A stretch of 64,000 nt of DNA from contig NZ_QFOA01000002.1 of the NCBI RefSeq assembly GCF_003248505.1, positions 103,734 through 167,733 on the forward strand, read 5' to 3'. The notes under the pieces were generated by a model, which made no database searches, was not told the DNA's origin, and was given only the letters and a program-made list of their open reading frames with translations. Both the position numbers and the translations under genes were made by a program. The stretch comes from Sphingobium sp. GTDB taxonomy: Bacteria > Pseudomonadota > Alphaproteobacteria > Sphingomonadales > Sphingomonadaceae. Below, piece after piece: positions 55,521 through 63,992 of the stretch. Every line of letters begins with the position of its first letter. The stretch's first letter is position 1.

Positions 55521-56504
55521 ATGGCGGATTTCGGTACGGATTTTTGGGCAGGGTGCCGGATCGGCGTCGTGGGGACGGGCCGGGTGGCGCGCGCGCTGGC
55601 GCTGGCGCTGGCGCTGGCCGATCCCGCGGGGAAGCCGGTAGGGATATGGGGCCGCGATGCCGCACGCCGCGATGCGGCGGTGGCGGCTGTGGGCGGGCAG
55701 GGGGCAGAGACGCTCGCCGCTCTTGTCGCGCGCTGCGACATCGTTGCGCTGGCGGTGGCGGACGATGCCCTGGACAGGGTCGTGGACGACCTTTCGAGCG
55801 CGGTGCGACCGGGCAGCTTCGTCTTTCATGTGAGCGGGCGCAGCGGCGCGGGCGTCCTGCGGCCGCTGGCACAGCGGGGAGCGATGACGGCGGCGATCCA
55901 CCCGGCGATGACCTTTACCGGCGATCCCGTGACCGAAGTCGCGCGGATGGCGGGTGCGCGCTTCGCCACGACCGCGCCGGACGCGGCGGCGGACGCATGG
56001 GCGCAGGCGCTGGTGCGCAGAGTGGGCGGGGTGCCCGTGCCGGTCGCCGAAGCGCACCGGGCGCTCTACCATGCGGCGCTGTCCCATGCGGCAAACCATC
56101 TCGTGACGCTGATCGCAGGTGCGCGGGATGCGCTGGCAGCGGCGGGAGTGGACGATCCGGGTGCGCTGCTCGCTCCGTTGACGCGCGCGGCGCTCGACAA
56201 CGGGCTGGACCGGGGGATGGGGGCGCTTTCAGGCCCATTGCTGCGCGGCGACGCGGGAACGGTGGCGGACCATCTGGCTGCGTTGGAACGCGACTGCCCA
56301 AGGCTGCTGCCCGCCTATCGCGCCATGGCGCGCGCGACGCTCGATGCTCTGGAGGACGGGGGCGGTGGCGGACGATCCGATATCGTGTCGCTGCTGGATG
56401 GGGGGGAGCTTAACGTTGAGGCTCCGTCGAGGTCCGGCACGTCTGCATCTTCGGGCGGAGGTCAGTGCGGGCGGCGTCAGCCGTCCGCGCCGGTGGGCTC
56501 ATGA
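55521..56504 (+). CDS. Rossmann-like / DUF2520 domain oxidoreductase
   Basis: This 327-residue protein has an N-terminal NAD(P)-binding fold (IGVVGTGRVARALALALA) and a C-terminal DUF2520 helical domain (RALYHAALSHAANHLVTLI, then LAPLTRAALDNGL). This arrangement resembles 6-phosphogluconate- or ketopantoate-reductase-like enzymes. The first helix holds four exact copies of a GCGCTG hexamer. The C-terminal 60 residues are Gly/Ser-rich and run into the catalase gene, with 28 bp tail-to-tail overlap. The reaction is unknown. Confidence 0.82.
   Translation: MADFGTDFWAGCRIGVVGTGRVARALALALALADPAGKPVGIWGRDAARRDAAVAAVGGQGAETLAALVARCDIVALAVADDALDRVVDDLSSAVRPGSFVFHVSGRSGAGVLRPLAQRGAMTAAIHPAMTFTGDPVTEVARMAGARFATTAPDAAADAWAQALVRRVGGVPVPVAEAHRALYHAALSHAANHLVTLIAGARDALAAAGVDDPGALLAPLTRAALDNGLDRGMGALSGPLLRGDAGTVADHLAALERDCPRLLPAYRAMARATLDALEDGGGGGRSDIVSLLDGGELNVEAPSRSGTSASSGGGQCGRRQPSAPVGS
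55593..55616 (+). repeat. Four GCGCTG tandem copies in coding sequence
   Basis: The hexamer GCGCTG occurs four times without mismatch and encodes Ala-Leu repeats in the first Rossmann helix. Confidence 0.85.
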
Positions 56505-57562
56505 TAGGGGCAGGCGTTCACCCGCGCGCGAAAATCGGCGGAATGGCGGTAAGCGTCCCTGCGGGCTCGATTGATATTGCCGAGCGGCTGGTGATCCGCG
56601 ATGCCGGTCCAGACGCTGAAGCGGGTTTCCTCGTTGATCTTTCGGACATGGGCATCGCTCCAGCTGTCCTGCGCCTTGGCGATGACGGTCGCGACCCGGA
56701 CGAAGGGCGCGTCGTCTTCATCCCATTCGACCGTCGGGTCCTCCACCGGCTGCTTTTCAAGGTCGCGGCACAGCTGGACGCGAAATTCCCAGACAGCGTC
56801 GAATGCGCGCATTTCGGCGCGTACGTCTTCGCGTACGGCGTTGTCGCGACCGTCCACGTCGATCTCCTTGCCCGTCAGCGCCGTCATCGCAGGGGCGACC
56901 GGCACCAGGCTGAACTTTGCGATATGGTCCCCGTATCGGAACGGCGTCGCGCTGAAATAGGTATCGCCGAGCGGTTCGGAATTGGGCGCGCCGCCCAGCG
57001 TCTTGATCGCCGCGGGCGTTTCCAGCCCGACCGCGTCCAGCACCTGCCGGGTGCCGCGCAGGACCGCCGACACCATTTTCTTCGTGCCTTCGATGCGGTC
57101 GGTCGTCTTCGCGAGCAGCTTGAGGTTGCCCAGGAACTTGTCGGCGGTCTTGGCCTGAAACACCGGACCGTTGACCATGACGAAGTCCTGCGCCGTGCCC
57201 TCAGCGCCGGGAAGGCGCGTGCCGGGCACATCGAACACCTTCATCGCCAGCCCGCGTGGCAGGCTGATCGCGTCGGGCAGGATATCCCCGGCGTTCGTCG
57301 ACAGGCGTATCAGCACCTTGTGGCGGCCCGGCGTGGCAAAGAGACCCTGCGCCAGTTCGGGCGGCAGGCCGTCGTCCACCGCCAGTTCGCCTTCGAGCAG
57401 GCCGTGCGACTTGGCATGGACCGACCGGACCGCATGGCCGTAATCCTCTGCTGTACGTTCGAGGATGAGATCGAACGTATCGTTCAATCCCTCGACGGTC
57501 TCCGCCTCGTCGGGCTGAAGCTGTTCGACGCCGGGGTCGAAGCGGACGGGGGATGGAAGCAT
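56477..57562 (-). CDS. Catalase-family (SrpA-like) haem protein
   Basis: This 361-residue protein belongs to the short catalase-related family. The segment HAKSHGLLEGELAVDDGLPP carries the distal His, and LIRLSTNAGDILPD and GLAMKVFDVPGTR match the catalase core. It is shorter than true catalases (about 480 residues) and ends with FRARVNACPYH, so peroxidase or other activity is possible. ATG 57562 with CAGGAGA upstream is chosen; the frame to 57778 adds 72 unlikely residues. It overlaps the Rossmann gene tail by 28 bp. Confidence 0.87.
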   Translation of the reverse strand: MLPSPVRFDPGVEQLQPDEAETVEGLNDTFDLILERTAEDYGHAVRSVHAKSHGLLEGELAVDDGLPPELAQGLFATPGRHKVLIRLSTNAGDILPDAISLPRGLAMKVFDVPGTRLPGAEGTAQDFVMVNGPVFQAKTADKFLGNLKLLAKTTDRIEGTKKMVSAVLRGTRQVLDAVGLETPAAIKTLGGAPNSEPLGDTYFSATPFRYGDHIAKFSLVPVAPAMTALTGKEIDVDGRDNAVREDVRAEMRAFDAVWEFRVQLCRDLEKQPVEDPTVEWDEDDAPFVRVATVIAKAQDSWSDAHVRKINEETRFSVWTGIADHQPLGNINRARRDAYRHSADFRARVNACPYHEPTGADG

Positions 57563-57828
57563 CACGGTCTCCTGCAAGATGGCGGCGGCGGCAAGCCGGT
57601 CCGCCGCATGAACGGTCAAGCGTGCGGAAGGTGCCACGCCCAGACGCTTTTGGACGGCCGGGGCATTTTGACCGCGTATCGATGGGGGGCTGCACCCCGT
57701 CGAACCGTCGCTCGGGTCGCGCACAAGACCGCGGCCTGATTGTCGAAGGTGCGAGCGATCCGAAGCGGGATGGCGCAAAGAACGGGCTTCTCTATCGCCC
57801 TGGGGCGTTCCTCTGATAGGTAGAGGGC

Positions 57829-58494
57829 ATGAACATATTAAGGCATGTAGCGGTGATCGGCGCGTCCCGAGGCATCGGCAAGGCGCTGGCGGAAAAATTC
57901 ACAGAGCAGGGCGCGACCGTGACGGCGACGGTCCGGACAATGCGGGGAGGCGGGGATCGGTCGCCCCTGCTCGACTTTTCGGACCCGGACGCCGGTCGCA
58001 CGCTCGAAGCTGCGGTGGAACGCGGTACACTCGATGCGCTGGTCGTCAACGCCGGGATTTTCGGTCCGGATCATCAGAACGTCCTTCAAGCGCAGCGTGA
58101 TGAGGTGGCCGATCTGTTCTGGACGAACGCGGTGGCGCCCGTACGGCTGGCCCGCCGCGTCATGCCGCTCGTCCGAAAGGGCGGTGTCATCGCCTTCATG
58201 TCTTCGCGCACCGCCAGCATCTCGCTGAATGCCGATGGCGATATGGAGCTTTATCGTGCGAGCAAGGCAGCCCTGAATTCGCTCGGGCGATCCCTTGCGA
58301 TCAAGGATGCTTTACCGGCGGGCATCGGTGTCCTGATGCTCCATCCGGGCTGGGTGCAGACCGAAATGGGGGGAAGCGAAGCGCCTGTCACCGTCGCCGA
58401 TAGCGTAGCGGGCCTGATCGGCGTCATCCGGGAGGCGATGGATCGACCAGATTGCCGTTTCGTCGATTATGAAGGCCATGAGCTTGGCTGGTGA
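57829..58494 (+). CDS. Short-chain dehydrogenase/reductase
   Basis: This 221-residue SDR has the cofactor motif GASRGIG, the NAG motif in VVNAGIFG, Ser in MSSRTAS and the catalytic pair YxxxK (YRASK). Residues HPGWVQTEMGG are typical of the classic C-factor-like subgroup. The substrate is unknown. A perfect 14-bp hairpin lies just after the stop. Confidence 0.9.
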   Translation: MNILRHVAVIGASRGIGKALAEKFTEQGATVTATVRTMRGGGDRSPLLDFSDPDAGRTLEAAVERGTLDALVVNAGIFGPDHQNVLQAQRDEVADLFWTNAVAPVRLARRVMPLVRKGGVIAFMSSRTASISLNADGDMELYRASKAALNSLGRSLAIKDALPAGIGVLMLHPGWVQTEMGGSEAPVTVADSVAGLIGVIREAMDRPDCRFVDYEGHELGW

Positions 58495-58506
58495 AGAGGC
58501 TTGGTC

Positions 58507-58537
58507 GACGTTCCGGGCGATTATCGCCCGGAACGTC
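58507..58537. terminator. Perfect hairpin between convergent genes
   Basis: GACGTTCCGGGCGA (58507-58520) and TCGCCCGGAACGTC (58524-58537) are exact complements with a 3-nt loop. There is no clear T-run on either strand. The position between the convergent SDR and STN genes suggests a two-way terminator. Confidence 0.6.
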
Positions 58538-58561
58538 CGCCTTGCCAGATCGTCGCAACGC

Positions 58562-59098
58562 TCACGCCTTCAGCGCGGCGTCGATCTCCTTGAAGGTCCG
58601 CTGGAAGCTCGCCTTTTCAGCAGCGCTGACGAAGCCCTGTTGCCGCGCGAAGAGAACGGCCTGGCGCCGGACCTGCGCAACCTGGCGGCTGAGGGCATTG
58701 GCGCGACCGGGCGTCAGATGGCCGGCTGTCTGACGGACACGGATGCGGCGGTCGAGCGCGTCCGCGCGGGCCGCGATTTCCTGTTGGCCCGACCGATCGA
58801 TCGCCAACCCCTGTCGGACCGGATGCGCTTCAAGGCCGGTGCCGCGAACCAGTGCGACCATTGCGTTCGCGGGAGACATTCGTCCCCGGACGGCGTTGCC
58901 GCGCAACTTGGTAACGTCGACATCCCGCGAGATCGGACAGTTGGTCTGCCGAGACAAGGCGTCCAGCGCCGTAGGCAGCGCCTGCGCCCGAATGTCGACG
59001 CGCACCGGATCGTTCTGGCAATTATAAGGGGCAGGCTGTGCATGGGCGGCGCTTGCGATCAGCATCGCCAGCGGGACGGCCAGAATGAGGGACTTCAT
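58562..59098 (-). CDS. Secreted orphan STN-domain protein
   Basis: This 178-residue protein has a signal peptide (SLILAVPLAMLIASAAHAQ), then a secretin/TonB short N-terminal (STN) domain at residues about 30-100 (VRVDIRAQALPTALDALSRQ, VTKLRGNAVRGRMSPANAMV). An Arg/Ala-rich helical tail follows. STN domains usually sit at the N-terminus of FecA-type transducing receptors, where they contact FecR. Here there is no barrel, so the protein is a free periplasmic domain. Cys pair YNCQ and TNCP could form a disulfide. GAGGA lies upstream of ATG 59098. Confidence 0.8.
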   Translation of the reverse strand: MKSLILAVPLAMLIASAAHAQPAPYNCQNDPVRVDIRAQALPTALDALSRQTNCPISRDVDVTKLRGNAVRGRMSPANAMVALVRGTGLEAHPVRQGLAIDRSGQQEIAARADALDRRIRVRQTAGHLTPGRANALSRQVAQVRRQAVLFARQQGFVSAAEKASFQRTFKEIDAALKA

Positions 59099-59819
59099 AG
59101 ACGATCCTCGTTACGGTTGCGGGCGGCCGACTATCCGGTCGCCATGCACTTTCAGCACGACGCCCATGAACGGGTTCTGAAGGATCGCGGCGGGGGGGAA
59201 TCGAATGACAGTGGAAGCTGCAAGCGGGTATCTGCCGCAGCGGGCGACCCGCCCCCGGCCCGCCGTCCTATGCGCACCGGCAAGACCTGTCATGGGTTTG
59301 CCGCCATAACCGCCTTGCCGCTGCCGCGATCGACACGCGATCAATCCACATCGGATTTTTCGGTGATCTGCGGACAGAGATAGATACGAGCCGCTCGATG
59401 GCGTTCATCGCTGCACTTGCCATGGATAGATGCGAGTCGGAACAACGCTTGCCGCTTGCCGAGCGAACCGGCTCTCCCTCATCTTTCCGTTATAAAGAAG
59501 GTGAGGAACGATTGATGGTCGAAGCGGCGAATGCGGCGTCGAATTTTGTCGGATATCTCCGCAAAAGCTGGCCAGAAAGTTTGAGGGCGACGGTATCGCC
59601 GCTGACCTATCGGGTCACCGTACCCCGTTCGAACCGCTGCGAGCCAGGCCTTTCATCCCGCGAACATGACAGGAAACGACCCGAGCGGCACATGCAGGTC
59701 TTTGCTACCGGTCGAGGTTGCGTGATTTTTACTAAGTAATTGGGATCGGTCCAGACAGGGCACTTACGATCCAGCATGAATAAAATAACGAAAAATAAGT
59801 CTAGTTTAGGGGAGAATGT
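59099..59819. other. 721-bp gap with possible gene remnant
   Basis: No well-supported gene is seen. A minus-strand frame ending at 59111 closes with NPFMGVVLKVHGDRIVGRPQ and stops 12 bp before the STN gene, which could be the tail of a decayed upstream gene. The last 80 bp before the TonB receptor are AT-rich (CATGAATAAAATAACGAAAA) and probably hold its promoter. A plus frame at 59398-59739 looks non-coding. Confidence 0.5.
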
Positions 59820-62180
59820 ATGAAAACGATTGAAAAAGCCTGGTTATTTACCACGATATTCATGCCGCCGGCGATCTGGGCCGGACCTATCATGGCGCAG
59901 ACCGGGGGAGGGGCGGTTGCCGTTGCCGCGCCCAGTCCGACCGATTCCACCGATATCATCGTGACCGCGCGGCGGCGCGAGGAAAGCATCCAGTCGGTGC
60001 CGGTTTCGGTCAGTGCGCTCAATGCCGAAGGGCTGCGCCAGCGGTCCGTCACGCAGCTCAACGACATTCGTTTCTCGGTCCCCGGGGTTTTCCTGCTGGG
60101 TGCAGGCTCCGTCGAAAATTCCACCTATACGATCCGTGCCCAGAGCAGGCCGACATCGGGCACGGGCCAGCCGGGCGTCGTGACCTACTTCGCCGAAGTG
60201 CCGCTGCCGACGACGCTGAGTTCTGCGCCGACTTACGATTTGGCCAACATCCAGGTGCTCAAGGGCCCGCAAGGCACATTGTTCGGGCGCAACACGATCG
60301 GCGGTGCGGTCCTGATCACGCCTGCGCGGGCGGAGTATGAATTCGGCGGTTATGCGCAAGCGACTTACGGCAATTACGACGCCATTTCGGTGGAGGGAGC
60401 GGTCAACATACCGATCGTCGCCGACCGCGTGGCATTGCGACTGGCCACGCGCATCGACCGGCGCGACGGGTACACGAAGAATCTGGGCACGGGAGGGGAT
60501 CTCGACGACCTGCATTCGGACAGTCTGCGCGCCACGCTGAGGCTGGACCCGACCGACTGGCTGAGCAACGATTTCATCGTCGATTACCGCAAGCAGGATC
60601 AGAACAGCGCCGCTTCGGTGGCCTTCGGCGTGTTGCCCATCGCGGTGACGCAGGGCGTGGCAGGGCGCGTGACGCCGCCCGTTCAGGCACAATTGGCGCG
60701 CGGGCCGCGCGTCGTCGACTATGGAGCTTTCAAGCCGATCAGCAATGTTCGCACGCTCGGCCTGTTCAACCGCACGACGATCACCATGAGCGACAGTGCA
60801 ACCCTCATAAACATTTTCGGTTTTCGCAAGCAAAGCTGGTATGCCGAACTGAACACCGACGGATTGCCCGATTTCGTGGGCATCCTCGACGCGCACAATG
60901 TCTTTCATGAGCAGCAGTTGAGCAACGAGGTGCAGTTGCGGCTGTCCCCCAGGCCGTGGGCCGACGTCACGCTGGGCGGCTTCTATCTCGACAATCGCCC
61001 CAATGGCGTGAACGGCAGCGATCTGGATCTGTTTTACGGTTCCACCAACGGTCGTTTCAAATATCAATATTATTATCAGAAGAGCAAAGCGCTGTTCGGC
61101 AATGCTTCGATCAACCTTGGCAGCCTTGCCGAAGGATTGAAGCTGAATGCCGGTTTCCGATATACGTGGGATAATTTCCGCACCTGCATCGGTGCGGGTG
61201 AATTTCAGGCGCCTTACCGGATAAAGCCGAAGGATTGTTCCGTAACCAATCCCAATTTCGCGCCGTTTTCAGGTGCCGAGATCGCGACGAGTTCCAGCGC
61301 GCCGACATGGACGATCGGCCTCGACTATCAAATGAGGCCGGACCTGTTCGTCTACGCAGTGACACGGCGCGGCTATCGTGCCGGCGGGCTCAACCAGCCG
61401 CGCCTTGGCGGCAGCCTGGCGGCGGTCCAGAGCTTCAAACCGGAAACTTTGACCGATGTCGAACTCGGCGCGAAATCCAGTTTTCGCGTCGCGGGCATGC
61501 GCACCAAGCTGAACGTGTCGGTATTCCGTGGGAAATCCAAGGACGTTCAGTTTATCGTCAGCGGCTTCAGCACCAATCTGGCGCTCTGCAATCCGGCCAA
61601 TCCGACGCGGCCGTCGTCGCCCGACGGCGATTGCGACCCGAACAACGATCCGGCCAGTTCTGCGGTGCTGACCAATGTCGGCGACAAGGTTGTCAAGGGG
61701 CTGGAGTTCGAAGCGAGCATCGAACCGGTGGCGGGCCTGACCATCGGAGGCACCGGCTCTATCCTCAATCAGAAGACGACGCGCCTCGACGCGCCTGCAG
61801 CGGTCGCGTCCAACATTTCCTCCTCGACCGAAATTCCGTTCACCCTGCAGGCCAAGCACAGCTATACCGTCAACGGTCGTTACGTCGTTCCCGGCGATGT
61901 TTTCGGGGGTAACCTCGCCTTCGGCGTGGATTATTTCTGGAGCGGCAAGGTGTTGCTCAACACCTATCTCGCCCCGTCCTATGGGCTCGTCAACGCGCGC
62001 ATCGATCTGAACAATGTCGGCGGGCGCGGCGTCGACCTCAGCCTCTTCATGCGCAATGTCTTCGACAAGACGGCGCTGGTCACCGGTTCCCTGATTGCGC
62101 CGACTCTCCCGGTGCTCTCCGGCATCTATACAGAGCCGCGCATGTATGGCGTCCAACTCCGCTATCGGTTCGGGGAATAG
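59820..62180 (+). CDS. TonB-dependent receptor
   Basis: This outer-membrane receptor imports large or scarce ligands using TonB energy. The 786-residue protein has a signal peptide (WLFTTIFMPPAIWAGPIMAQ), a TonB-box-like segment (STDIIVTARRREESIQSVPV), a plug domain (VLKGPQGTLFGRNTIGGAV) and a C-terminal barrel ending in YGVQLRYRFGE. It has no N-terminal STN signalling domain. GGGGAG at 59809-59814 is a strong ribosome site. The ligand is not shown; the many similar sphingomonad receptors handle aromatics, sugars or siderophores. An AraC regulator gene follows. Confidence 0.92.
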   Translation: MKTIEKAWLFTTIFMPPAIWAGPIMAQTGGGAVAVAAPSPTDSTDIIVTARRREESIQSVPVSVSALNAEGLRQRSVTQLNDIRFSVPGVFLLGAGSVENSTYTIRAQSRPTSGTGQPGVVTYFAEVPLPTTLSSAPTYDLANIQVLKGPQGTLFGRNTIGGAVLITPARAEYEFGGYAQATYGNYDAISVEGAVNIPIVADRVALRLATRIDRRDGYTKNLGTGGDLDDLHSDSLRATLRLDPTDWLSNDFIVDYRKQDQNSAASVAFGVLPIAVTQGVAGRVTPPVQAQLARGPRVVDYGAFKPISNVRTLGLFNRTTITMSDSATLINIFGFRKQSWYAELNTDGLPDFVGILDAHNVFHEQQLSNEVQLRLSPRPWADVTLGGFYLDNRPNGVNGSDLDLFYGSTNGRFKYQYYYQKSKALFGNASINLGSLAEGLKLNAGFRYTWDNFRTCIGAGEFQAPYRIKPKDCSVTNPNFAPFSGAEIATSSSAPTWTIGLDYQMRPDLFVYAVTRRGYRAGGLNQPRLGGSLAAVQSFKPETLTDVELGAKSSFRVAGMRTKLNVSVFRGKSKDVQFIVSGFSTNLALCNPANPTRPSSPDGDCDPNNDPASSAVLTNVGDKVVKGLEFEASIEPVAGLTIGGTGSILNQKTTRLDAPAAVASNISSSTEIPFTLQAKHSYTVNGRYVVPGDVFGGNLAFGVDYFWSGKVLLNTYLAPSYGLVNARIDLNNVGGRGVDLSLFMRNVFDKTALVTGSLIAPTLPVLSGIYTEPRMYGVQLRYRFGE

Positions 62181-62398
62181 GCTTGCAATAGAAAAGGGGC
62201 TATCGCAGGTCATGGTGCCGGGCGACCTGTCTTTCGACAGTTCGTCCGGCATTTTTTCATGCCATACCGGTCACTCGATGCTTTCCAAATAGCGGGTTGG
62301 CAACGGCTCTGCACGTTGGCATCGTATGACCTGACGAACGATCCCGGCGTAAGCGGCGCGCCGGGTTAAAGCGTTCGCATATAAATGGAGAGATCGGC

Positions 62399-63313
62399 AT
62401 GCGGAATTCGCTCAACGGCGCGGAACTGGCGCACAAGGGGGGGATGCATAACCTTGTGGAAGGCGGGGCGAGTGGCGCCGGTTTCCATTGCAGCATCTAC
62501 AACACCCGGTGGAGCGATACGGGCGAGGGGGTATTCCAGTCGCCGTCTTCTTTCGTCGAGATGTTCCTCAGCCACGGATCGGTGGTCGGCGCGTCCTACA
62601 GCACGCCGTCGAGCGAGGCCGACTATCGGCCACTTGGCGACGTGATGTTCCTCACAGGCGAAGAACCGCTCTATTGCCGGTGGCGCAAGGGACGGCAACG
62701 CAGCGTATCCTGCACGTTCGACATGGCGGTGATCGGCGAACGGTGGGAACTGGACTGGGAATGGCCCGACTTCGACCGGGCACGTAGCCTGTCGGCGGGA
62801 AGCGACCAGGTCAGGATCGCCATGCGGCGTATCGCCGACGAAATATTGGCGCCCGGCTTTGCCAGTGTCGCGCGGATCGAAGCGGCCCTCGTTTCCGTGG
62901 CCACCGATCTGAGGCGGGGCATGGAAGGCCGGTCGGAGGCGGCGAAGCCTGCCGAGGAACAGGGCCAATATGTCATGTCGCCCAAACAGCAGGCGTTGAT
63001 CCGGTCGATGCTGCTCGACATGAACGGGCCTGGTCCCAGCGTTCCGGAACTGGCCCGTGCCTGCGGTATGCCGGGCCGCCGTCTGGCGGAATCCTACCGC
63101 CGTTCGACGGGCGTCACCTTGCGCAGCTTCATGTCCGCGATGCGACTGGAGCGGGCGCAGACCCTGCTGCGAACGTCCGATTCTCTGGTGAAGCAGATCG
63201 CCTACGACAGCGGCTTTGGAAGTTCGTCCGCCTTCGTCGCTGCGTTCCGGAAGGCGACGGGCATGACGCCCGCCGCCTATCGTGAACAGACCGGGATGGG
63301 ACGGTTAAGCTGA
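62399..63313 (+). CDS. AraC-family transcriptional regulator
   Basis: This 304-residue regulator has an N-terminal domain of unknown ligand (residues 1-190) and a C-terminal double HTH (about 205-300). The second HTH contains VKQIAYDSGFGSSSAFVAAF and TGMTPAAYR, the classic AraC signature. GGAGAG precedes ATG 62399. It lies 218 bp after the TonB receptor on the same strand and may control that receptor or the convergent SnoaL-like gene; this is inference from position. Confidence 0.9.
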   Translation: MRNSLNGAELAHKGGMHNLVEGGASGAGFHCSIYNTRWSDTGEGVFQSPSSFVEMFLSHGSVVGASYSTPSSEADYRPLGDVMFLTGEEPLYCRWRKGRQRSVSCTFDMAVIGERWELDWEWPDFDRARSLSAGSDQVRIAMRRIADEILAPGFASVARIEAALVSVATDLRRGMEGRSEAAKPAEEQGQYVMSPKQQALIRSMLLDMNGPGPSVPELARACGMPGRRLAESYRRSTGVTLRSFMSAMRLERAQTLLRTSDSLVKQIAYDSGFGSSSAFVAAFRKATGMTPAAYREQTGMGRLS

Positions 63314-63670
63314 CTATTGATAGTAGCGGGCGTGAAACGAACCGTCCTCGTTGAAATGATAGGTTTCGATGGTCAGCATGTCGGACTGGCTGCCGTCCAC
63401 GAACACATTGGCCATCAGGGCCGCGGCCTCATGGCCGTTCACGAACAGGTTGCGCATGTCGATGCGCACCTTGCCCGCTGCCCGTTGCCACATCGCTTCC
63501 AAAGCCTCCCAGCCCTTGTGGACGCCCGAATTCGCGGGGCTTTCGAAGCTGAAACCGCCGGGGCAGAAGTCGTGATACAGCGCGAAGAAGGCATCGTGAT
63601 CGGCCGCGTTCCACAAGGCGGCCTGTTGTTCGATGAACTGCCGGATCTGTTCCGATGTCGGGGCGGCCAT
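63314..63670 (-). CDS. SnoaL/NTF2-like protein
   Basis: This 118-residue protein has the cone-shaped NTF2 fold pattern: an N-terminal helix (IRQFIEQQAALWNAADHDAF), then HKGWEALEAMWQ, and strands ending in FNEDGSFHARYYQ. SnoaL-like enzymes include cyclases, isomerases and dehydratases. GAGGAGA lies upstream of ATG 63670. The stop abuts the AraC stop with no gap. The substrate is unknown. Confidence 0.82.
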   Translation of the reverse strand: MAAPTSEQIRQFIEQQAALWNAADHDAFFALYHDFCPGGFSFESPANSGVHKGWEALEAMWQRAAGKVRIDMRNLFVNGHEAAALMANVFVDGSQSDMLTIETYHFNEDGSFHARYYQ

Positions 63671-63992
63671 GATATTCTCCTCAAAGATGCAAGCGGCGGT
63701 GACGCCGGCTGATGGCTGTGTGGCATCTTCGACCCTGGGGCGCGAGGTGCCGGGCGCGTCGTTGACGTGCAAGACTGTAGGCGAAATTCTGGTGCAACTG
63801 GGCGATATCGATGCGGCCCGGCGACATAGGCCTTCCTTGCCCGCTGCCGGGGGGGCGCTAGACCTGGAAGTCATAAGAGCGGACGAAGAATCGTCGCGAT
63901 ATTAGAGCGGTTTTCGACCGTTCTGAATCGGTCTGGGATTCCCTTCGGACGCGATTTCTGATTCAGAATCCGTGCTGGTGAAGGAGGCCGGC
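63671..63992. other. 322-bp gap with inverted repeat near its end
   Basis: No supported gene is seen between the SnoaL-like gene and the next start. TTCTGAATC (63921-63929) is inverted as GATTCAGAA (63960-63968), 30 bp apart. Inside the right arm GATTCAGAATC is an odd palindrome. The repeat sits just upstream of a good ribosome site and could be an operator. Confidence 0.5.

Noticed and set aside
59398..59739. 113-residue frame upstream of the TonB receptor
   Set aside because: No ribosome site, no fold, and unusual composition; it looks like chance open sequence in a gap.
63633..63905. Small plus-strand frame antisense to the SnoaL start
   Set aside because: It overlaps a well-supported gene start and its own ribosome site is poor.
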